A DNA stretch of 36,306 bases from 66-474 sp051954935 (GTDB lineage: Bacteria > Pseudomonadota > Gammaproteobacteria > Xanthomonadales > Rhodanobacteraceae), in NCBI GenBank assembly GCA_051954935.1, contig JBQCHG010000021.1, forward strand, positions 1 through 36,306. Reading direction: 5' to 3'. Numbering within the stretch: position 1 is the first letter of the stretch; each line of letters begins with the position of its first letter. Positions 7,789 to 16,164 of the stretch are shown here, one piece after another. The notes beneath the pieces are model-generated. The model had not been told where the DNA came from. It searched no databases and saw only the letters and a program-made list of their open reading frames with translations. A program made the translations under genes and the position numbers.

Positions 7789-9072
7789 ATGGCCACTGCA
7801 ACCACCGTCAACAAACCAGGCAGCAAGGCCGCTGCGCGCGACATCGGCGCCGCACGCGCCGCCGTCAAACAGCTGACCGTGTACGAATGGACGGCCCTGG
7901 ACAAGCGCGGCCTCAAGATGAAGGGCGAGATGCAGGCGCGCAACGCCAACCTGGTAAAGGCGGAACTCCGCCGCCAGGGCATGAACCCGCAGACGGTCAA
8001 GGAGCGCGCCAAGCCGCTGTTCGGTGCCGCCGGCAAGCCGGTGAAGCCGCGCGACATCGCGATCTTCAGCCGCCAGATCGCGACCATGATGGCGGCCGGC
8101 GTTCCGATGGTGCAGTCCTTCGAGATCATCGCCGGCGGCCAGCGCAACGTGCGCCTCAAGAACATGCTGACCGACGTCAAGCAGGGGATCGAGGGCGGTT
8201 CGGCGCTGCACGAGGCACTGGGCAAATATCCGGTGCAATTCGACGAGCTCTACCGCAACCTGGTGCGGGCCGGCGAATCGGCGGGCGTGCTGGACACCGT
8301 GCTGGACACGGTGGCCACCTACAAGGAGCGGATGGAGGCCATCAAGGCCAAGATCAAGAAGGCGCTGTTCTATCCGGCCATGGTGATGTGCGTGGCCATC
8401 CTGGTCACCTTGATCCTGCTGATCTTCGTGGTGCCGGTGTTCCAGGGCGTGTTCAAGGAAGCCGGCGTGCAGTTGCCGGCCTTCACCCAGATGATCGTGA
8501 ATGCCTCGGATTTCATGCAGCACTGGTGGTTCCCGGTGCTCGTCGTGGTGGTCGGCGGCGGCATCGCCATCACGATGGCATACAAACGGTCGGAGAAGGC
8601 GGCGCATTTCGTGGATCGCATGTCGCTGCAGATCCCGATCATCGGCAATATCCTGCGGCAGTCGGCGATCGCGCGATTCGCGCGCACGCTGGGCGTCACC
8701 TTCCGCGCCGGCGTACCACTGGTGGAGGCGCTGGACGCGGTGGCCGGCGCGACCGGCAGCGTGGTGTACGGCGAGGCAGTCAAGCGCATGCGGGACGACA
8801 TCGCCATCGGCCACCAGTTGCAACTGGCGATGCGCCAGACCGCGCTGTTCCCCAACATGGTCGTGCAGATGGTCGCGATCGGCGAGGAATCCGGTGCGCT
8901 GGACACGATGCTGTTCAAGGTCGCCGATTTCTACGAGGAAGAGGTCAACAACGCGGTGGACACGCTATCCACCCTGCTGGAGCCCCTGATCATGGTAGTG
9001 ATCGGCATCCTGGTGGGCGGCATGGTGGTCGGCCTGTACCTGCCGATCTTCAAGCTCGCCGGCGCGTTCTGA
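7789..9072 (+). CDS. pilC: Type IV pilus inner-membrane platform protein PilC
   Basis: Polytopic inner-membrane protein that couples PilB to pilin insertion. It has two T2SSF repeats, the first beginning near FSRQIATMMAAGVPM and the second near FARTLGVTFRAGVPL. Hydrophobic segments follow each: AMVMCVAILVTLILLIFVV and WFPVLVVVVGGGIAI in the middle, IMVVIGILVGGMVVGLYLPI at the end. I chose the ATG at 7789 because GAGGGG lies about 8 bases upstream; an in-frame TTG at 7774 would start before this Shine-Dalgarno. Length is 427 residues, normal for PilC. It begins 56 bases after pilB, and pilD follows 9 bases after its stop, so the three likely form one operon. Confidence 0.95.
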   Translation: MATATTVNKPGSKAAARDIGAARAAVKQLTVYEWTALDKRGLKMKGEMQARNANLVKAELRRQGMNPQTVKERAKPLFGAAGKPVKPRDIAIFSRQIATMMAAGVPMVQSFEIIAGGQRNVRLKNMLTDVKQGIEGGSALHEALGKYPVQFDELYRNLVRAGESAGVLDTVLDTVATYKERMEAIKAKIKKALFYPAMVMCVAILVTLILLIFVVPVFQGVFKEAGVQLPAFTQMIVNASDFMQHWWFPVLVVVVGGGIAITMAYKRSEKAAHFVDRMSLQIPIIGNILRQSAIARFARTLGVTFRAGVPLVEALDAVAGATGSVVYGEAVKRMRDDIAIGHQLQLAMRQTALFPNMVVQMVAIGEESGALDTMLFKVADFYEEEVNNAVDTLSTLLEPLIMVVIGILVGGMVVGLYLPIFKLAGAF

Positions 9073-9081
9073 TCCCTGGCG

Positions 9082-9948
9082 ATGATCGTGCTCGCGGGCA
9101 TGCCGGCCGCGGCCTGGATCGCCGTGGCTTTCGTGCTCGGGCTGCTGGTCGGCAGTTTCCTCAACGTCGTGATCCTGCGCCTGCCGGCGCGGCTGATGCA
9201 CGGCTGGCGCCGGGATGCGCGCGAGGTGCTGGAGCTTGGCGATGCCGATGAACCGGCGCCCCCGGGCATCGTGCTGCAGGCTTCGCACTGTCCACGTTGC
9301 AAGCACCCGCTGGCCGCCTACGAGAACATCCCGCTGCTTTCGTGGCTGGCCCTGCGCGGGCGCTGCCGCCATTGCAAGGCGCCGATCTCGATCCAGTATC
9401 CGCTGGTCGAACTGCTGACCGCGGTGCTCAGCGCGGTGGTGGTCTGGCGCTTCGGTCCGGCCTGGGCCGCACTCGCAGGCTTGTTCTTCACCTGGTTCCT
9501 GATCGCCGCAGCCGGCATCGACCTGCGCACGCAACTGCTGCCCGACCAGCTCACGCTGCCGTTGCTATGGCTGGGCCTGCTGATCGCGCTGGTGCCGCTG
9601 TTCGCCGATGCGCGATCCGCAATCATCGGCGCGGCAATCGGCTATCTCGCGCTATGGTGCGTGTACTGGCTGTTCAAGCTGCTCACCGGCAAGGAAGGCA
9701 TGGGCTACGGCGACTTCAAATTGCTGGCGGCGCTCGGCGCGTGGATGGGTCCGGTCGCGTTGCTGCCCATCATCCTGTTGTCGTCCTTCATCGGCGCGAT
9801 CGTCGGTTTGATTGCCTTGCAGGCGCGCGGACAGGATCGTTCCACTCCGATTCCGTTCGGCCCCTTTCTCGCCGCGGCGGGCTGGGTGTGGTTCGTATTC
9901 GGCGGCGCCATTCTCTCGGCCTACCTGCGTTTCAGCGGGTTGAGGTAA
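9082..9948 (+). CDS. pilD: Prepilin leader peptidase / N-methyltransferase PilD
   Basis: Inner-membrane aspartyl protease that cleaves prepilin leader peptides and methylates the new N-terminus. It has an N-terminal membrane segment with GSFLNVVILRLP, then two cysteine pairs of the bifunctional form (C70/C73 in CPRC, C95/C98 in CRHC) separated by ENIPLLSWLALRGR. The catalytic aspartates are D147 in GIDLRTQLLPD and D211 in GYGDFK. Several further hydrophobic segments follow, as expected for A24 peptidases. At 288 residues it is full length. It follows pilC closely, and its stop region contains the Shine-Dalgarno of coaE. Confidence 0.96.
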   Translation: MIVLAGMPAAAWIAVAFVLGLLVGSFLNVVILRLPARLMHGWRRDAREVLELGDADEPAPPGIVLQASHCPRCKHPLAAYENIPLLSWLALRGRCRHCKAPISIQYPLVELLTAVLSAVVVWRFGPAWAALAGLFFTWFLIAAAGIDLRTQLLPDQLTLPLLWLGLLIALVPLFADARSAIIGAAIGYLALWCVYWLFKLLTGKEGMGYGDFKLLAALGAWMGPVALLPIILLSSFIGAIVGLIALQARGQDRSTPIPFGPFLAAAGWVWFVFGGAILSAYLRFSGLR

Positions 9949-9952
9949 CGCC

Positions 9953-10585
9953 GTGCCCGGCGACACGCGATTTGTCGTCGCGCTGACCGGCGGCGTGGCC
10001 GCCGGCAAGAGCGAGGTGGCGCGGCGATTCGAGGCACTCGGCATGCATGTGTACGATGCCGATCTCGCTGCGCGCGCGGTGGTGCAGCCCGGCGAGCCGG
10101 CGCTGACCGAAATCGAATTCGTGTTCGGGCCGGAGGTGTTGAACCCGGACGGATCGCTCGATCGTCGGGCAATGCGCGAACGCGTGTTCGCCGACGCCAA
10201 GCTTCGCGCGAAGCTCGAAGCCATCGTGCATCCGCGCGTGAACGAGTGGTTGCGGCGGCGCGTGGCGACCGATCGCGGCGCGTATTGCATCCTGGCGATT
10301 CCGCTGCTGGCGGAAACCTGGCCGCAATACGCGTTCGTCGACCGCGTGCTGGTCGTGGACGCGCCGGATGAACTGCGTATCGCGCGACTGATGCGGCGGG
10401 ATCACGTCACCCACGAGCAGGCGCGGCAGACGCTGGCGGCGCAGGCCGCGCGCGAGCAGCGCCTTGCGCTGGCGCACGACGTGATCGTGAACGATGGCGA
10501 TGCCGCGCACCTGGACGCGGAGGTCACCGCGCTGCATGCGCATTATCTGGAACTTGCAACGCTCAAGCGCGGGCAAACGCGCTGA
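9953..10585 (+). CDS. coaE: Dephospho-CoA kinase
   Basis: Catalyses the last step of coenzyme A synthesis, phosphorylating the 3'-OH of dephospho-CoA with ATP. The P-loop is GGVAAGKS (13-20). The DADLAARAVVQPG segment and the IPLLAETW segment are CoaE signatures for substrate binding and the lid. It starts with GTG, 4 bases after the pilD stop, with GAGG about 8 bases upstream inside the pilD stop region. Length of 210 residues is normal. Location after pilD is conserved in many gammaproteobacteria. The last 23 bases overlap the end of the convergent Nudix gene. Confidence 0.95.
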   Translation: MPGDTRFVVALTGGVAAGKSEVARRFEALGMHVYDADLAARAVVQPGEPALTEIEFVFGPEVLNPDGSLDRRAMRERVFADAKLRAKLEAIVHPRVNEWLRRRVATDRGAYCILAIPLLAETWPQYAFVDRVLVVDAPDELRIARLMRRDHVTHEQARQTLAAQAAREQRLALAHDVIVNDGDAAHLDAEVTALHAHYLELATLKRGQTR

Positions 10586-11486
10586 TGCCCGCCACGCCTT
10601 GCGCCCCGGCCGCGCGCGCGCGATCCAGATCGTCCGGGCCGACTCCACCGAGTGCATAAACCGGCAGGCGCGCCTCCCGCACGAGTTCCGCGAAGCGATT
10701 CCAGCCGAGCGGCGGTGCATCGGGGTGGCTGGAGGTCGCGCACACCGGCGAGAGCGTGGCGAAATCGGCATCGATCAGCGCCGCGAGTTCGAGCTGGTCC
10801 GCATCGTGGCAGGACGCGCCGACCCATTGTGCGGGCGGCAAAGGTCGCTCGTTCAACTCGCGCAACTGCGACGTGCGCAGCTGCACGCCGACACCCAGCT
10901 CGCGCGCCAGCTCGAAATCGGCGTTGATCAGCAAGCGATTCCACAATTCAGGCGTGCGCGCCAGAAGACGCTTCGCGAGCGCGCGCACGTCGGCGCGGTC
11001 GCTCCCAGGTAGCCGCAATTGCAACAACGAGTCTTCGCCGGTCGGCCGCGGACAGGCTCCCACGGGGGCGGGACCAGGCCCACCCGGCGTGATGGCGTAA
11101 TGCGCGGGAAGACGCAGGGCCGTCACGATCGGACGATCCGCCGCAGGCATTTCTGTCGGCTCCATTTCCTCGATCGGGATCCAGCGCAGCGGGTGGCCCT
11201 CGTGCGCCTGCGGTTCGCCGGACCAGGCTGTCACACGTAGCGCATGCAGCCGAACGCCCTTCTCCGCATAGCGCCACGGCAGGGAGATCACCGGTGCAAA
11301 GCCGTGCGCCTCGATGCCGAGTTCCTCGCGCAATTCACGCGCCAGTGCGTGCTCGACCGTTTCGCCGGGCTCCAGTTTGCCGCCGGGAAACTCCCACAGG
11401 CCCGCCAGGTGTTTGCCTGGCAACCTCTGCATCAGCAGCACGCGGCCACGTGCGTCGCTCAGCACGCCAGCGGCGACTTCGATCAT
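10563..11486 (-). CDS. Nudix (MutT-like) hydrolase fused to thiamine-phosphate-synthase-like domain
   Basis: A two-domain protein. Residues 1-130 are a MutT-type Nudix domain with the box running G36 to I58 (GKLEPGE, then RELREELGI), which in MutT removes 8-oxo-dGTP from the nucleotide pool. Residues of about 150-307 resemble the TenI/ThiE TIM barrel: LLQLRLPG, LLINADFELA, VQLRTSQL, GASCHD and VYALGGVGPDDL. This fusion is known in many beta- and gammaproteobacteria; whether the second domain makes thiamine phosphate is not established. It is the last gene of thyA-folA-nudix: its start overlaps the folA stop by 4 bases, and its tail overlaps coaE by 23 bases. Confidence 0.9.
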   Translation of the reverse strand: MIEVAAGVLSDARGRVLLMQRLPGKHLAGLWEFPGGKLEPGETVEHALARELREELGIEAHGFAPVISLPWRYAEKGVRLHALRVTAWSGEPQAHEGHPLRWIPIEEMEPTEMPAADRPIVTALRLPAHYAITPGGPGPAPVGACPRPTGEDSLLQLRLPGSDRADVRALAKRLLARTPELWNRLLINADFELARELGVGVQLRTSQLRELNERPLPPAQWVGASCHDADQLELAALIDADFATLSPVCATSSHPDAPPLGWNRFAELVREARLPVYALGGVGPDDLDRARAAGAQGVAGISAFARA

Positions 11487-11986
11487 CGTGAGCGCTCGTA
11501 ATCCACGAAGTCGAAGGCGAACGCGTGCCGCGCGTCGGCGGGATGATGCACGCGCGCGGTTTCGCGCCAGCCGCTTGGATCGAATTCCGGAAAGAACGTA
11601 TCGGCATCCGGGGTTTGGGTATCCACCCAGGTCAGCAGCAATTGCGTGGCGTGCGGCATCGCAAGCGCGTAGACCTCGCCGCCACCAACCACCACGAGCT
11701 CTCCGGCATTCGCCGTCTCCGAAAGCGCCTCATCAATCGAATGCACCACGCGCTGCCCCGGAAACGGTGCGACGCTCGCGCGCGTCAGCACCAGATTGAA
11801 ACGCCCCGGCAGCGCGCGCCCGATCGCCAGCGCGGTCTTGCGGCCCATCAGCACGGGCTTGCCGAGCGTCAGCGCCTTGAAGCGCTTGAGATCATCCGGC
11901 AGGTGCCATGGCATCGCGCCGTGGCGGCCGATGGCGCGACGGCGATCCAGCGCAGCGAGCAGTGAGATGCGTTGCGGCTTCGTCAT
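11483..11986 (-). CDS. folA: Dihydrofolate reductase
   Basis: Reduces dihydrofolate to tetrahydrofolate with NADPH, restoring the cofactor consumed by the adjacent ThyA. Visible features are the Met20-loop region AIGRHGAMPWHLPDDLKRFK, with W27 and the active-site acid D32, the cofactor segment LMGRKT (46-51), and GGGEVYALAMP near residue 100. Its 167 residues match chromosomal type I DHFR. The start lies 2 bases downstream of the thyA stop, and its stop overlaps the Nudix gene start, so all three are surely one transcript. No resistance-type substitutions can be judged by eye. Confidence 0.95.
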   Translation of the reverse strand: MTKPQRISLLAALDRRRAIGRHGAMPWHLPDDLKRFKALTLGKPVLMGRKTALAIGRALPGRFNLVLTRASVAPFPGQRVVHSIDEALSETANAGELVVVGGGEVYALAMPHATQLLLTWVDTQTPDADTFFPEFDPSGWRETARVHHPADARHAFAFDFVDYERSR

Positions 11987-11988
11987 GC

Positions 11989-12783
11989 TCAGACGGCAAT
12001 CGGCGCCTTGATCGCCGGATACGGATCGTATGCTTCGACCCTGATGTCATCGAATGTGAAATCGAAGATCGAGCGTACATCCGGATTCAGCACCAGCTTC
12101 GGCAGGGGGCGCGGCGTACGCGTCAACTGTTCGCGTGCCTGGTCGAGGTGATTGAGATACAGGTGCGCATCGCCCAGCGTGTGCACGAATTCACCGGGTG
12201 CAAGATCCGCGACCTGCGCCATCATGCAGGTCAGCAGCGCATAACTTGCGATGTTGAACGGAACGCCGAGGAACACGTCCGCCGAGCGCTGGTACAACTG
12301 ACAGGACAGTTTGCCGCCGGCGACGTAGAACTGGAACAATGCGTGGCACGGCGCCAGCGCCATCTTCTCGAGCTCGCCGACGTTCCAGGCGCTCACGATC
12401 AGCCGACGCGAATCCGGATTGCTCCGGATCTGCGAAATGACCTGCGAAATCTGGTCAATGGTGCGGCCGTCCGCCGCCTGCCACGAGCGCCACTGCTTTC
12501 CATACACCGGCCCGAGTTCGCCGTTCCCGTCGGCCCACTCGTCCCAGATGGTGACGCCGTGCTCGTTCAAATACCGGACGTTGGTGTCGCCGTGCAGGAA
12601 CCACAGCAACTCGTAAACGATGGATTTGGTGTGCAGCTTCTTGGTGGTCAACAGCGGGAAGCCCGCGCCCAGATCGAAGCGCATCTGCCGCCCGAACACG
12701 CTCAGCGTACCGGTGCCGGTACGGTCGTCCTTGCGGGCGCCGTGGTCGAGGATGTCGCGCAGCAGATCGAGGTAGACGTGCAT
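11989..12783 (-). CDS. thyA: Thymidylate synthase
   Basis: Converts dUMP to dTMP using methylenetetrahydrofolate, releasing dihydrofolate for FolA. The start MHVYLDLLRDILDHG gives 264 residues, the same length as the E. coli enzyme, and places the nucleophile at C146 in APCHALFQF, the canonical number. Other family segments are DRTGTGTLSVFG, KSIVYELLWFL, GPVYGKQWRSW and SRRLIVSAWN. An in-frame ATG at 12957 would add 58 residues without family similarity and is rejected. The gene heads the thyA-folA-nudix operon and is divergent from the POT transporter, with 176 bases between the two starts holding both promoters. Confidence 0.96.
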   Translation of the reverse strand: MHVYLDLLRDILDHGARKDDRTGTGTLSVFGRQMRFDLGAGFPLLTTKKLHTKSIVYELLWFLHGDTNVRYLNEHGVTIWDEWADGNGELGPVYGKQWRSWQAADGRTIDQISQVISQIRSNPDSRRLIVSAWNVGELEKMALAPCHALFQFYVAGGKLSCQLYQRSADVFLGVPFNIASYALLTCMMAQVADLAPGEFVHTLGDAHLYLNHLDQAREQLTRTPRPLPKLVLNPDVRSIFDFTFDDIRVEAYDPYPAIKAPIAV

Positions 12784-12959
12784 GGAGCCGGCTTCGGAAG
12801 CGGTGATCGGGACTCCGCGAAGCATACCAGCCGACCCGGACCGGGCTGCTGCCACGAATCGCGGACTCCCCATCGCCGATGCGGAATTTTTGAACACATT
12901 CCGTTCCGGCATGAGGTACCCTTGGGCGAATTTGAAACCCGCAGGGGTATGTATCACCC

Positions 12960-14507
12960 ATGAACGCCATGCAACCGACCGTCTCCAAGACCCGCTCGTT
13001 CTCGACCGTCTTCCTGATCGAGATGTGGGAGCGCTTCGGCTATTACGGCATGCAGGCGCTGATCGTGTACTACATGGTGCAGCGCCTGGGCTTCCCGGAC
13101 GACCGTGCGAATCTGGTATGGAGTGCGGCGGCCGCGCTGATCTACGTGGCGCCGGCGATCGGTGGCTGGGTGGGTGACCGCATCCTCGGCACGCGCCGCA
13201 CCATGCTGATGGGTGCGATCGTGTTGAGCCTCGGCTACGGGTTGATGACCGTGCCGAGCGAGAACACCTGGGCCCTGTTCGGTGCCCTTTCGGTGATCGT
13301 GGTCGGCAACGGCTTGTTCAAGCCCAACGCCGGGAATCTCGTTCGCAAGATCTACGAAGGCGACGATTCCAAGATCGATAGCGCCTTCACCATCTACTAC
13401 ATGGCGGTCAACATCGGCTCGACCTTCTCGATGCTGCTGACGCCGTGGGTCAAGGATTACGTCAACAACACCTATCACAACGCGTTCGGCTGGCACGCGG
13501 CATTCGGCGTGTGCTGCCTCGGCCTGGTCATCGGCATGGGCAATTACTTCTTCATGCACAAGACCATGCAACACCTCGGTTCGGAGCCCGACGAGCGGCC
13601 GCTCAACGTCGGCCACTTCGGCCTGGTGCTGGGCGTGGCGGTGCTGTGCATCCTCGGTTCGGCGGCGGTGCTGCAGTACGAAGAAGTGGCGCGCGTATTC
13701 GTGTACGCAGCCGGCCTGGTGCTGCTGGGCATCTTCGCGTACCTCATCTCGAAGAGCCACCGCGACGAGCGCGCCGGACTGATCGCGGCGCTGATCCTGA
13801 TCGTGCAGACGATCTTCTTCTTCATCTTCTATCAGCAGATGTCCACCTCGTGGGCGCTGTTCGCGCTGCGCAACGTGGACTGGAACCAGTACCTCTTCGG
13901 CATGAAGCTGTTCACCTGGTCGCCGGCGCAATATCAGGCGCTGAACCCGATCTGGATCATGCTGCTGTCGCCGGTGCTGGCCTGGGCGTATACCAGCGCA
14001 GGCAAGCGCGGCAAAGACCTGTCCATCGCCACCAAATTCGCGCTCGGCTTCGCCGTGGTCGCAGCGGGCTTCTTCATCTTCGCGATCGCCGGTAATTACG
14101 CGGTCGCAGGCAAGACCTCGTCGTGGGTGCTGATCTGGGGCTACGGCCTGTACTCGCTCGGCGAACTGCTGGTGAGCGGTCTGGGCCTTGCGATGATCGC
14201 GCGCTACGTGCCGGCGCGCATGGGCGGCTTCATGATGGGCGCGTACTTCGTCGCTTCGGGCATCTCGCAATACTTCGGCGGTGTCGTCGCCAACTATGCG
14301 GCCATCCCGCAGGACATCACCGATCCGGTGCGGACGATGCCGATCTACACCGCGCTGTTCGAGAAGCTCGGCTACGCGGCGATCGCCTGCACGCTGATCG
14401 CGCTGGCGGTGGTGCCGCTGATGCGCCGGCTGTCCGCCCAGCATGCCGAGGGTGCGAAGCTGTCCGAGTCGGTGCAGGGATTGCCGACCATCACCGCCGA
14501 GGAATGA
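12960..14507 (+). CDS. POT/PTR family proton-coupled peptide transporter
   Basis: An inner-membrane major-facilitator importer of di- and tripeptides. The POT signature ExxERFxYY is complete at residues 21-29 (E21, E24, R25, F26, Y28, Y29) on the first helix. The second signature region, around GNGLFKPNAGNLV and FTIYYMAVNIGS, is also present. About 12-14 hydrophobic segments span the protein, and 515 residues is normal for DtpA/DtpT-type carriers. GCAGGGG lies about 13 bases before the ATG, and another in-frame ATG is at 12969. It is monocistronic: thyA diverges upstream, and a hairpin follows at 14520-14549. Confidence 0.92.
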   Translation: MNAMQPTVSKTRSFSTVFLIEMWERFGYYGMQALIVYYMVQRLGFPDDRANLVWSAAAALIYVAPAIGGWVGDRILGTRRTMLMGAIVLSLGYGLMTVPSENTWALFGALSVIVVGNGLFKPNAGNLVRKIYEGDDSKIDSAFTIYYMAVNIGSTFSMLLTPWVKDYVNNTYHNAFGWHAAFGVCCLGLVIGMGNYFFMHKTMQHLGSEPDERPLNVGHFGLVLGVAVLCILGSAAVLQYEEVARVFVYAAGLVLLGIFAYLISKSHRDERAGLIAALILIVQTIFFFIFYQQMSTSWALFALRNVDWNQYLFGMKLFTWSPAQYQALNPIWIMLLSPVLAWAYTSAGKRGKDLSIATKFALGFAVVAAGFFIFAIAGNYAVAGKTSSWVLIWGYGLYSLGELLVSGLGLAMIARYVPARMGGFMMGAYFVASGISQYFGGVVANYAAIPQDITDPVRTMPIYTALFEKLGYAAIACTLIALAVVPLMRRLSAQHAEGAKLSESVQGLPTITAEE

Positions 14508-14519
14508 CGCAAGGATGAT

Positions 14520-14549
14520 CGCGGGTGCGCACCATGCTGCGCATCCGCG
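14520..14549 (+). terminator. Strong hairpin after the peptide transporter gene
   Basis: Arms 14520-14531 and 14538-14549 pair over 12 positions with one G-T wobble around a 6-base loop (CCATGC), 12 bases after the stop codon. There is no T run, so it may be an mRNA 3'-end stabiliser or a weak terminator rather than a classic rho-independent one. Confidence 0.5.
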
Positions 14550-14733
14550 TAAGGCAGGTTTCACCGCCGCGGTACCGCTTCCGCGCGCGCCGTAGCCCGG
14601 AAGTCATGCGGCCGCAACACGCCGCAGGCGATGCTTTACCCTACTTTACGCAACGTGCGGCTTCCGGTGCGGTTCCATTCAAGCCGTGCAGTTAGCATGC
14701 ACGGTCTGATCGCACTCCGCCCAGGGATTCCGA

Positions 14734-16017
14734 ATGTCGCGCGGCAAATGGACAGTTATCGCGATCCTCGCCATCATCGTCGGCGTGATCGCCTGGCGCC
14801 TGGCGCATCGCAATGCCGGCTATTCCGGCGGGCAGGAGAACGCGCCGGTGCCGGTGACCGTGGTCCCGGTGGTCCGCGAGAACGTGCCGGTGTATCTCGA
14901 CGCCAACGGCACGGTGCAGGCCCTGAACACCGTGACCGTGCTGCCGCAGGTCGGCGGCCAGTTGCTCAAACTCGATTTCACCGAAGGCCAGCCGGTGAAG
15001 CAGGGCGACGTGATCGCCGAAATCGATCCGCGCACCTTGCAGGCGCAATACGACCAGGCCGTGGCGAAAAAGGCACAGGATGCCGCGCAACTGGCCACCG
15101 CGCAGGCCAACCTCAAGCGCAGCGAGGAGCCGCAATACAAGCAGTATGTGGCGGAGATCGACCGCATCACCCAGGCCAATACGGTGCGCCAGCTCACCGC
15201 TTCGGTGGAGGCCGACAACGCTGCGATCCGGGATAGCCAGGTGCAGTTGCAGTACACCAAGGTTCGTTCGCCGATCGACGGTCTCGCCGGCATCCGCCAG
15301 GTGGACCCGGGCAACGTGGTCACCACCACCACGCCGATCGTGGTGATCACGCAGCTGCATCCGATCAATGTGCTTTTCACCCTCGCCGGCAAATACCTGG
15401 ACGAAGTGCGCGGCGCGCAGGCCAAGTCTCCCCTGCCGCTGGTCGTAACCGATCCCACGTCCGGCAAGATCACCGCGAGCGGCGGCGTGCTGAAGGTCGT
15501 GGACAACCAGATCGATCCCAACACCTCCACGTTCAAGCTGAAAGCCGAGTTCCCCAATCACTCCAACGAGCTGTGGCCGGGCCAGTTCGTGAACCTGCGG
15601 ATGCAGGTCGGTACGGTGCAGAACGGGCTGGTGGTTCCGACCGCGGCGGTGCAGCGCGGACCGAATGGTGACTACGTCTACCTCGTCGTGAGCGGACATG
15701 ACGCACCGACTGCGGAAACGAGCGCGGGCGCGCCGCATCGAGGCGGGCATCGAGGCGGCAACGGTTCGGGCGCAAATGCCAATGCGCCGACGGTGAAGAT
15801 GCAGCCGGTGACGGTGGCGGGTGAAGCCGATGAGACGCACGAGCTTATCGGCAGCGGATTGCAAGCCGGCGACCTGGTGGTGACCGAAGGCCAGTTCCGC
15901 TTGAAGGAAGGCAGCAAGGTCCAGCCGATGAAGCCGGGGGAGGAGCCGAAGGCACCGAGCACTGAAGAGATCAAGAAAGCCGCACAGCAAGGTGGCGGCC
16001 GCAGGCGCGGTGGATAA
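14734..16017 (+). CDS. mdtA: RND efflux periplasmic adaptor subunit, MdtA-like
   Basis: Membrane-fusion protein that links an inner-membrane RND pump to an outer-membrane channel. One N-terminal membrane segment (about 7-21) is followed by the lipoyl half LPQVGGQLLKLDFTEGQPV, a coiled-coil hairpin (about residues 95-165), the second lipoyl half YTKVRSPIDGLAG, and the beta-barrel domain with the WPGQFVNLRM signature. AGGG precedes the ATG by about 8 bases. At 427 residues it is of family size. Near the C-terminus is a His/Gly/Ser-rich insert (around 330-350) not expected in the core fold. Two RND pump genes follow, as in mdtABC/muxABC. The efflux substrate cannot be told from sequence. Confidence 0.9.
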   Translation: MSRGKWTVIAILAIIVGVIAWRLAHRNAGYSGGQENAPVPVTVVPVVRENVPVYLDANGTVQALNTVTVLPQVGGQLLKLDFTEGQPVKQGDVIAEIDPRTLQAQYDQAVAKKAQDAAQLATAQANLKRSEEPQYKQYVAEIDRITQANTVRQLTASVEADNAAIRDSQVQLQYTKVRSPIDGLAGIRQVDPGNVVTTTTPIVVITQLHPINVLFTLAGKYLDEVRGAQAKSPLPLVVTDPTSGKITASGGVLKVVDNQIDPNTSTFKLKAEFPNHSNELWPGQFVNLRMQVGTVQNGLVVPTAAVQRGPNGDYVYLVVSGHDAPTAETSAGAPHRGGHRGGNGSGANANAPTVKMQPVTVAGEADETHELIGSGLQAGDLVVTEGQFRLKEGSKVQPMKPGEEPKAPSTEEIKKAAQQGGGRRRGG

Positions 16018-16164
16018 GCCGAGCCGGCGATGAAACCCGCCAACATTTCGGCGGCCGCGCGTCGGCGCGGAACGATGAAGCCGGGCCTGCCCCGGAATGA
16101 GGATTCGTTGTTGCGCATGTCCATTCACGACTGACGATTCACCCTTTCGATTCCGGGTCCCTTA
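16018..16164 (+). other. mdtA-mdtB spacer with two small hairpins
   Basis: A 147-base gap inside an otherwise tight efflux operon. CCGCGC (16055-16060)/GCGCGG (16065-16070) and CCGGG (16081-16085)/CCCGG (16091-16095) can form two short stems. No T run follows either. They may alter mRNA stability between adaptor and pump genes. I see no gene or promoter with good elements. Confidence 0.35.

Noticed and set aside
6008..9948. Type II secretion (GspE-GspF-GspO) reading of the pilus genes
   Set aside because: No gspG-type or other gsp gene is near, and the pilB-pilC-pilD-coaE order is the classic pilus arrangement.
12954..14564. A 536-codon - strand frame opposite the peptide transporter
   Set aside because: It is antisense to a clear POT-family gene with a complete ExxERFxYY signature, and its own translation has no fold or motif.
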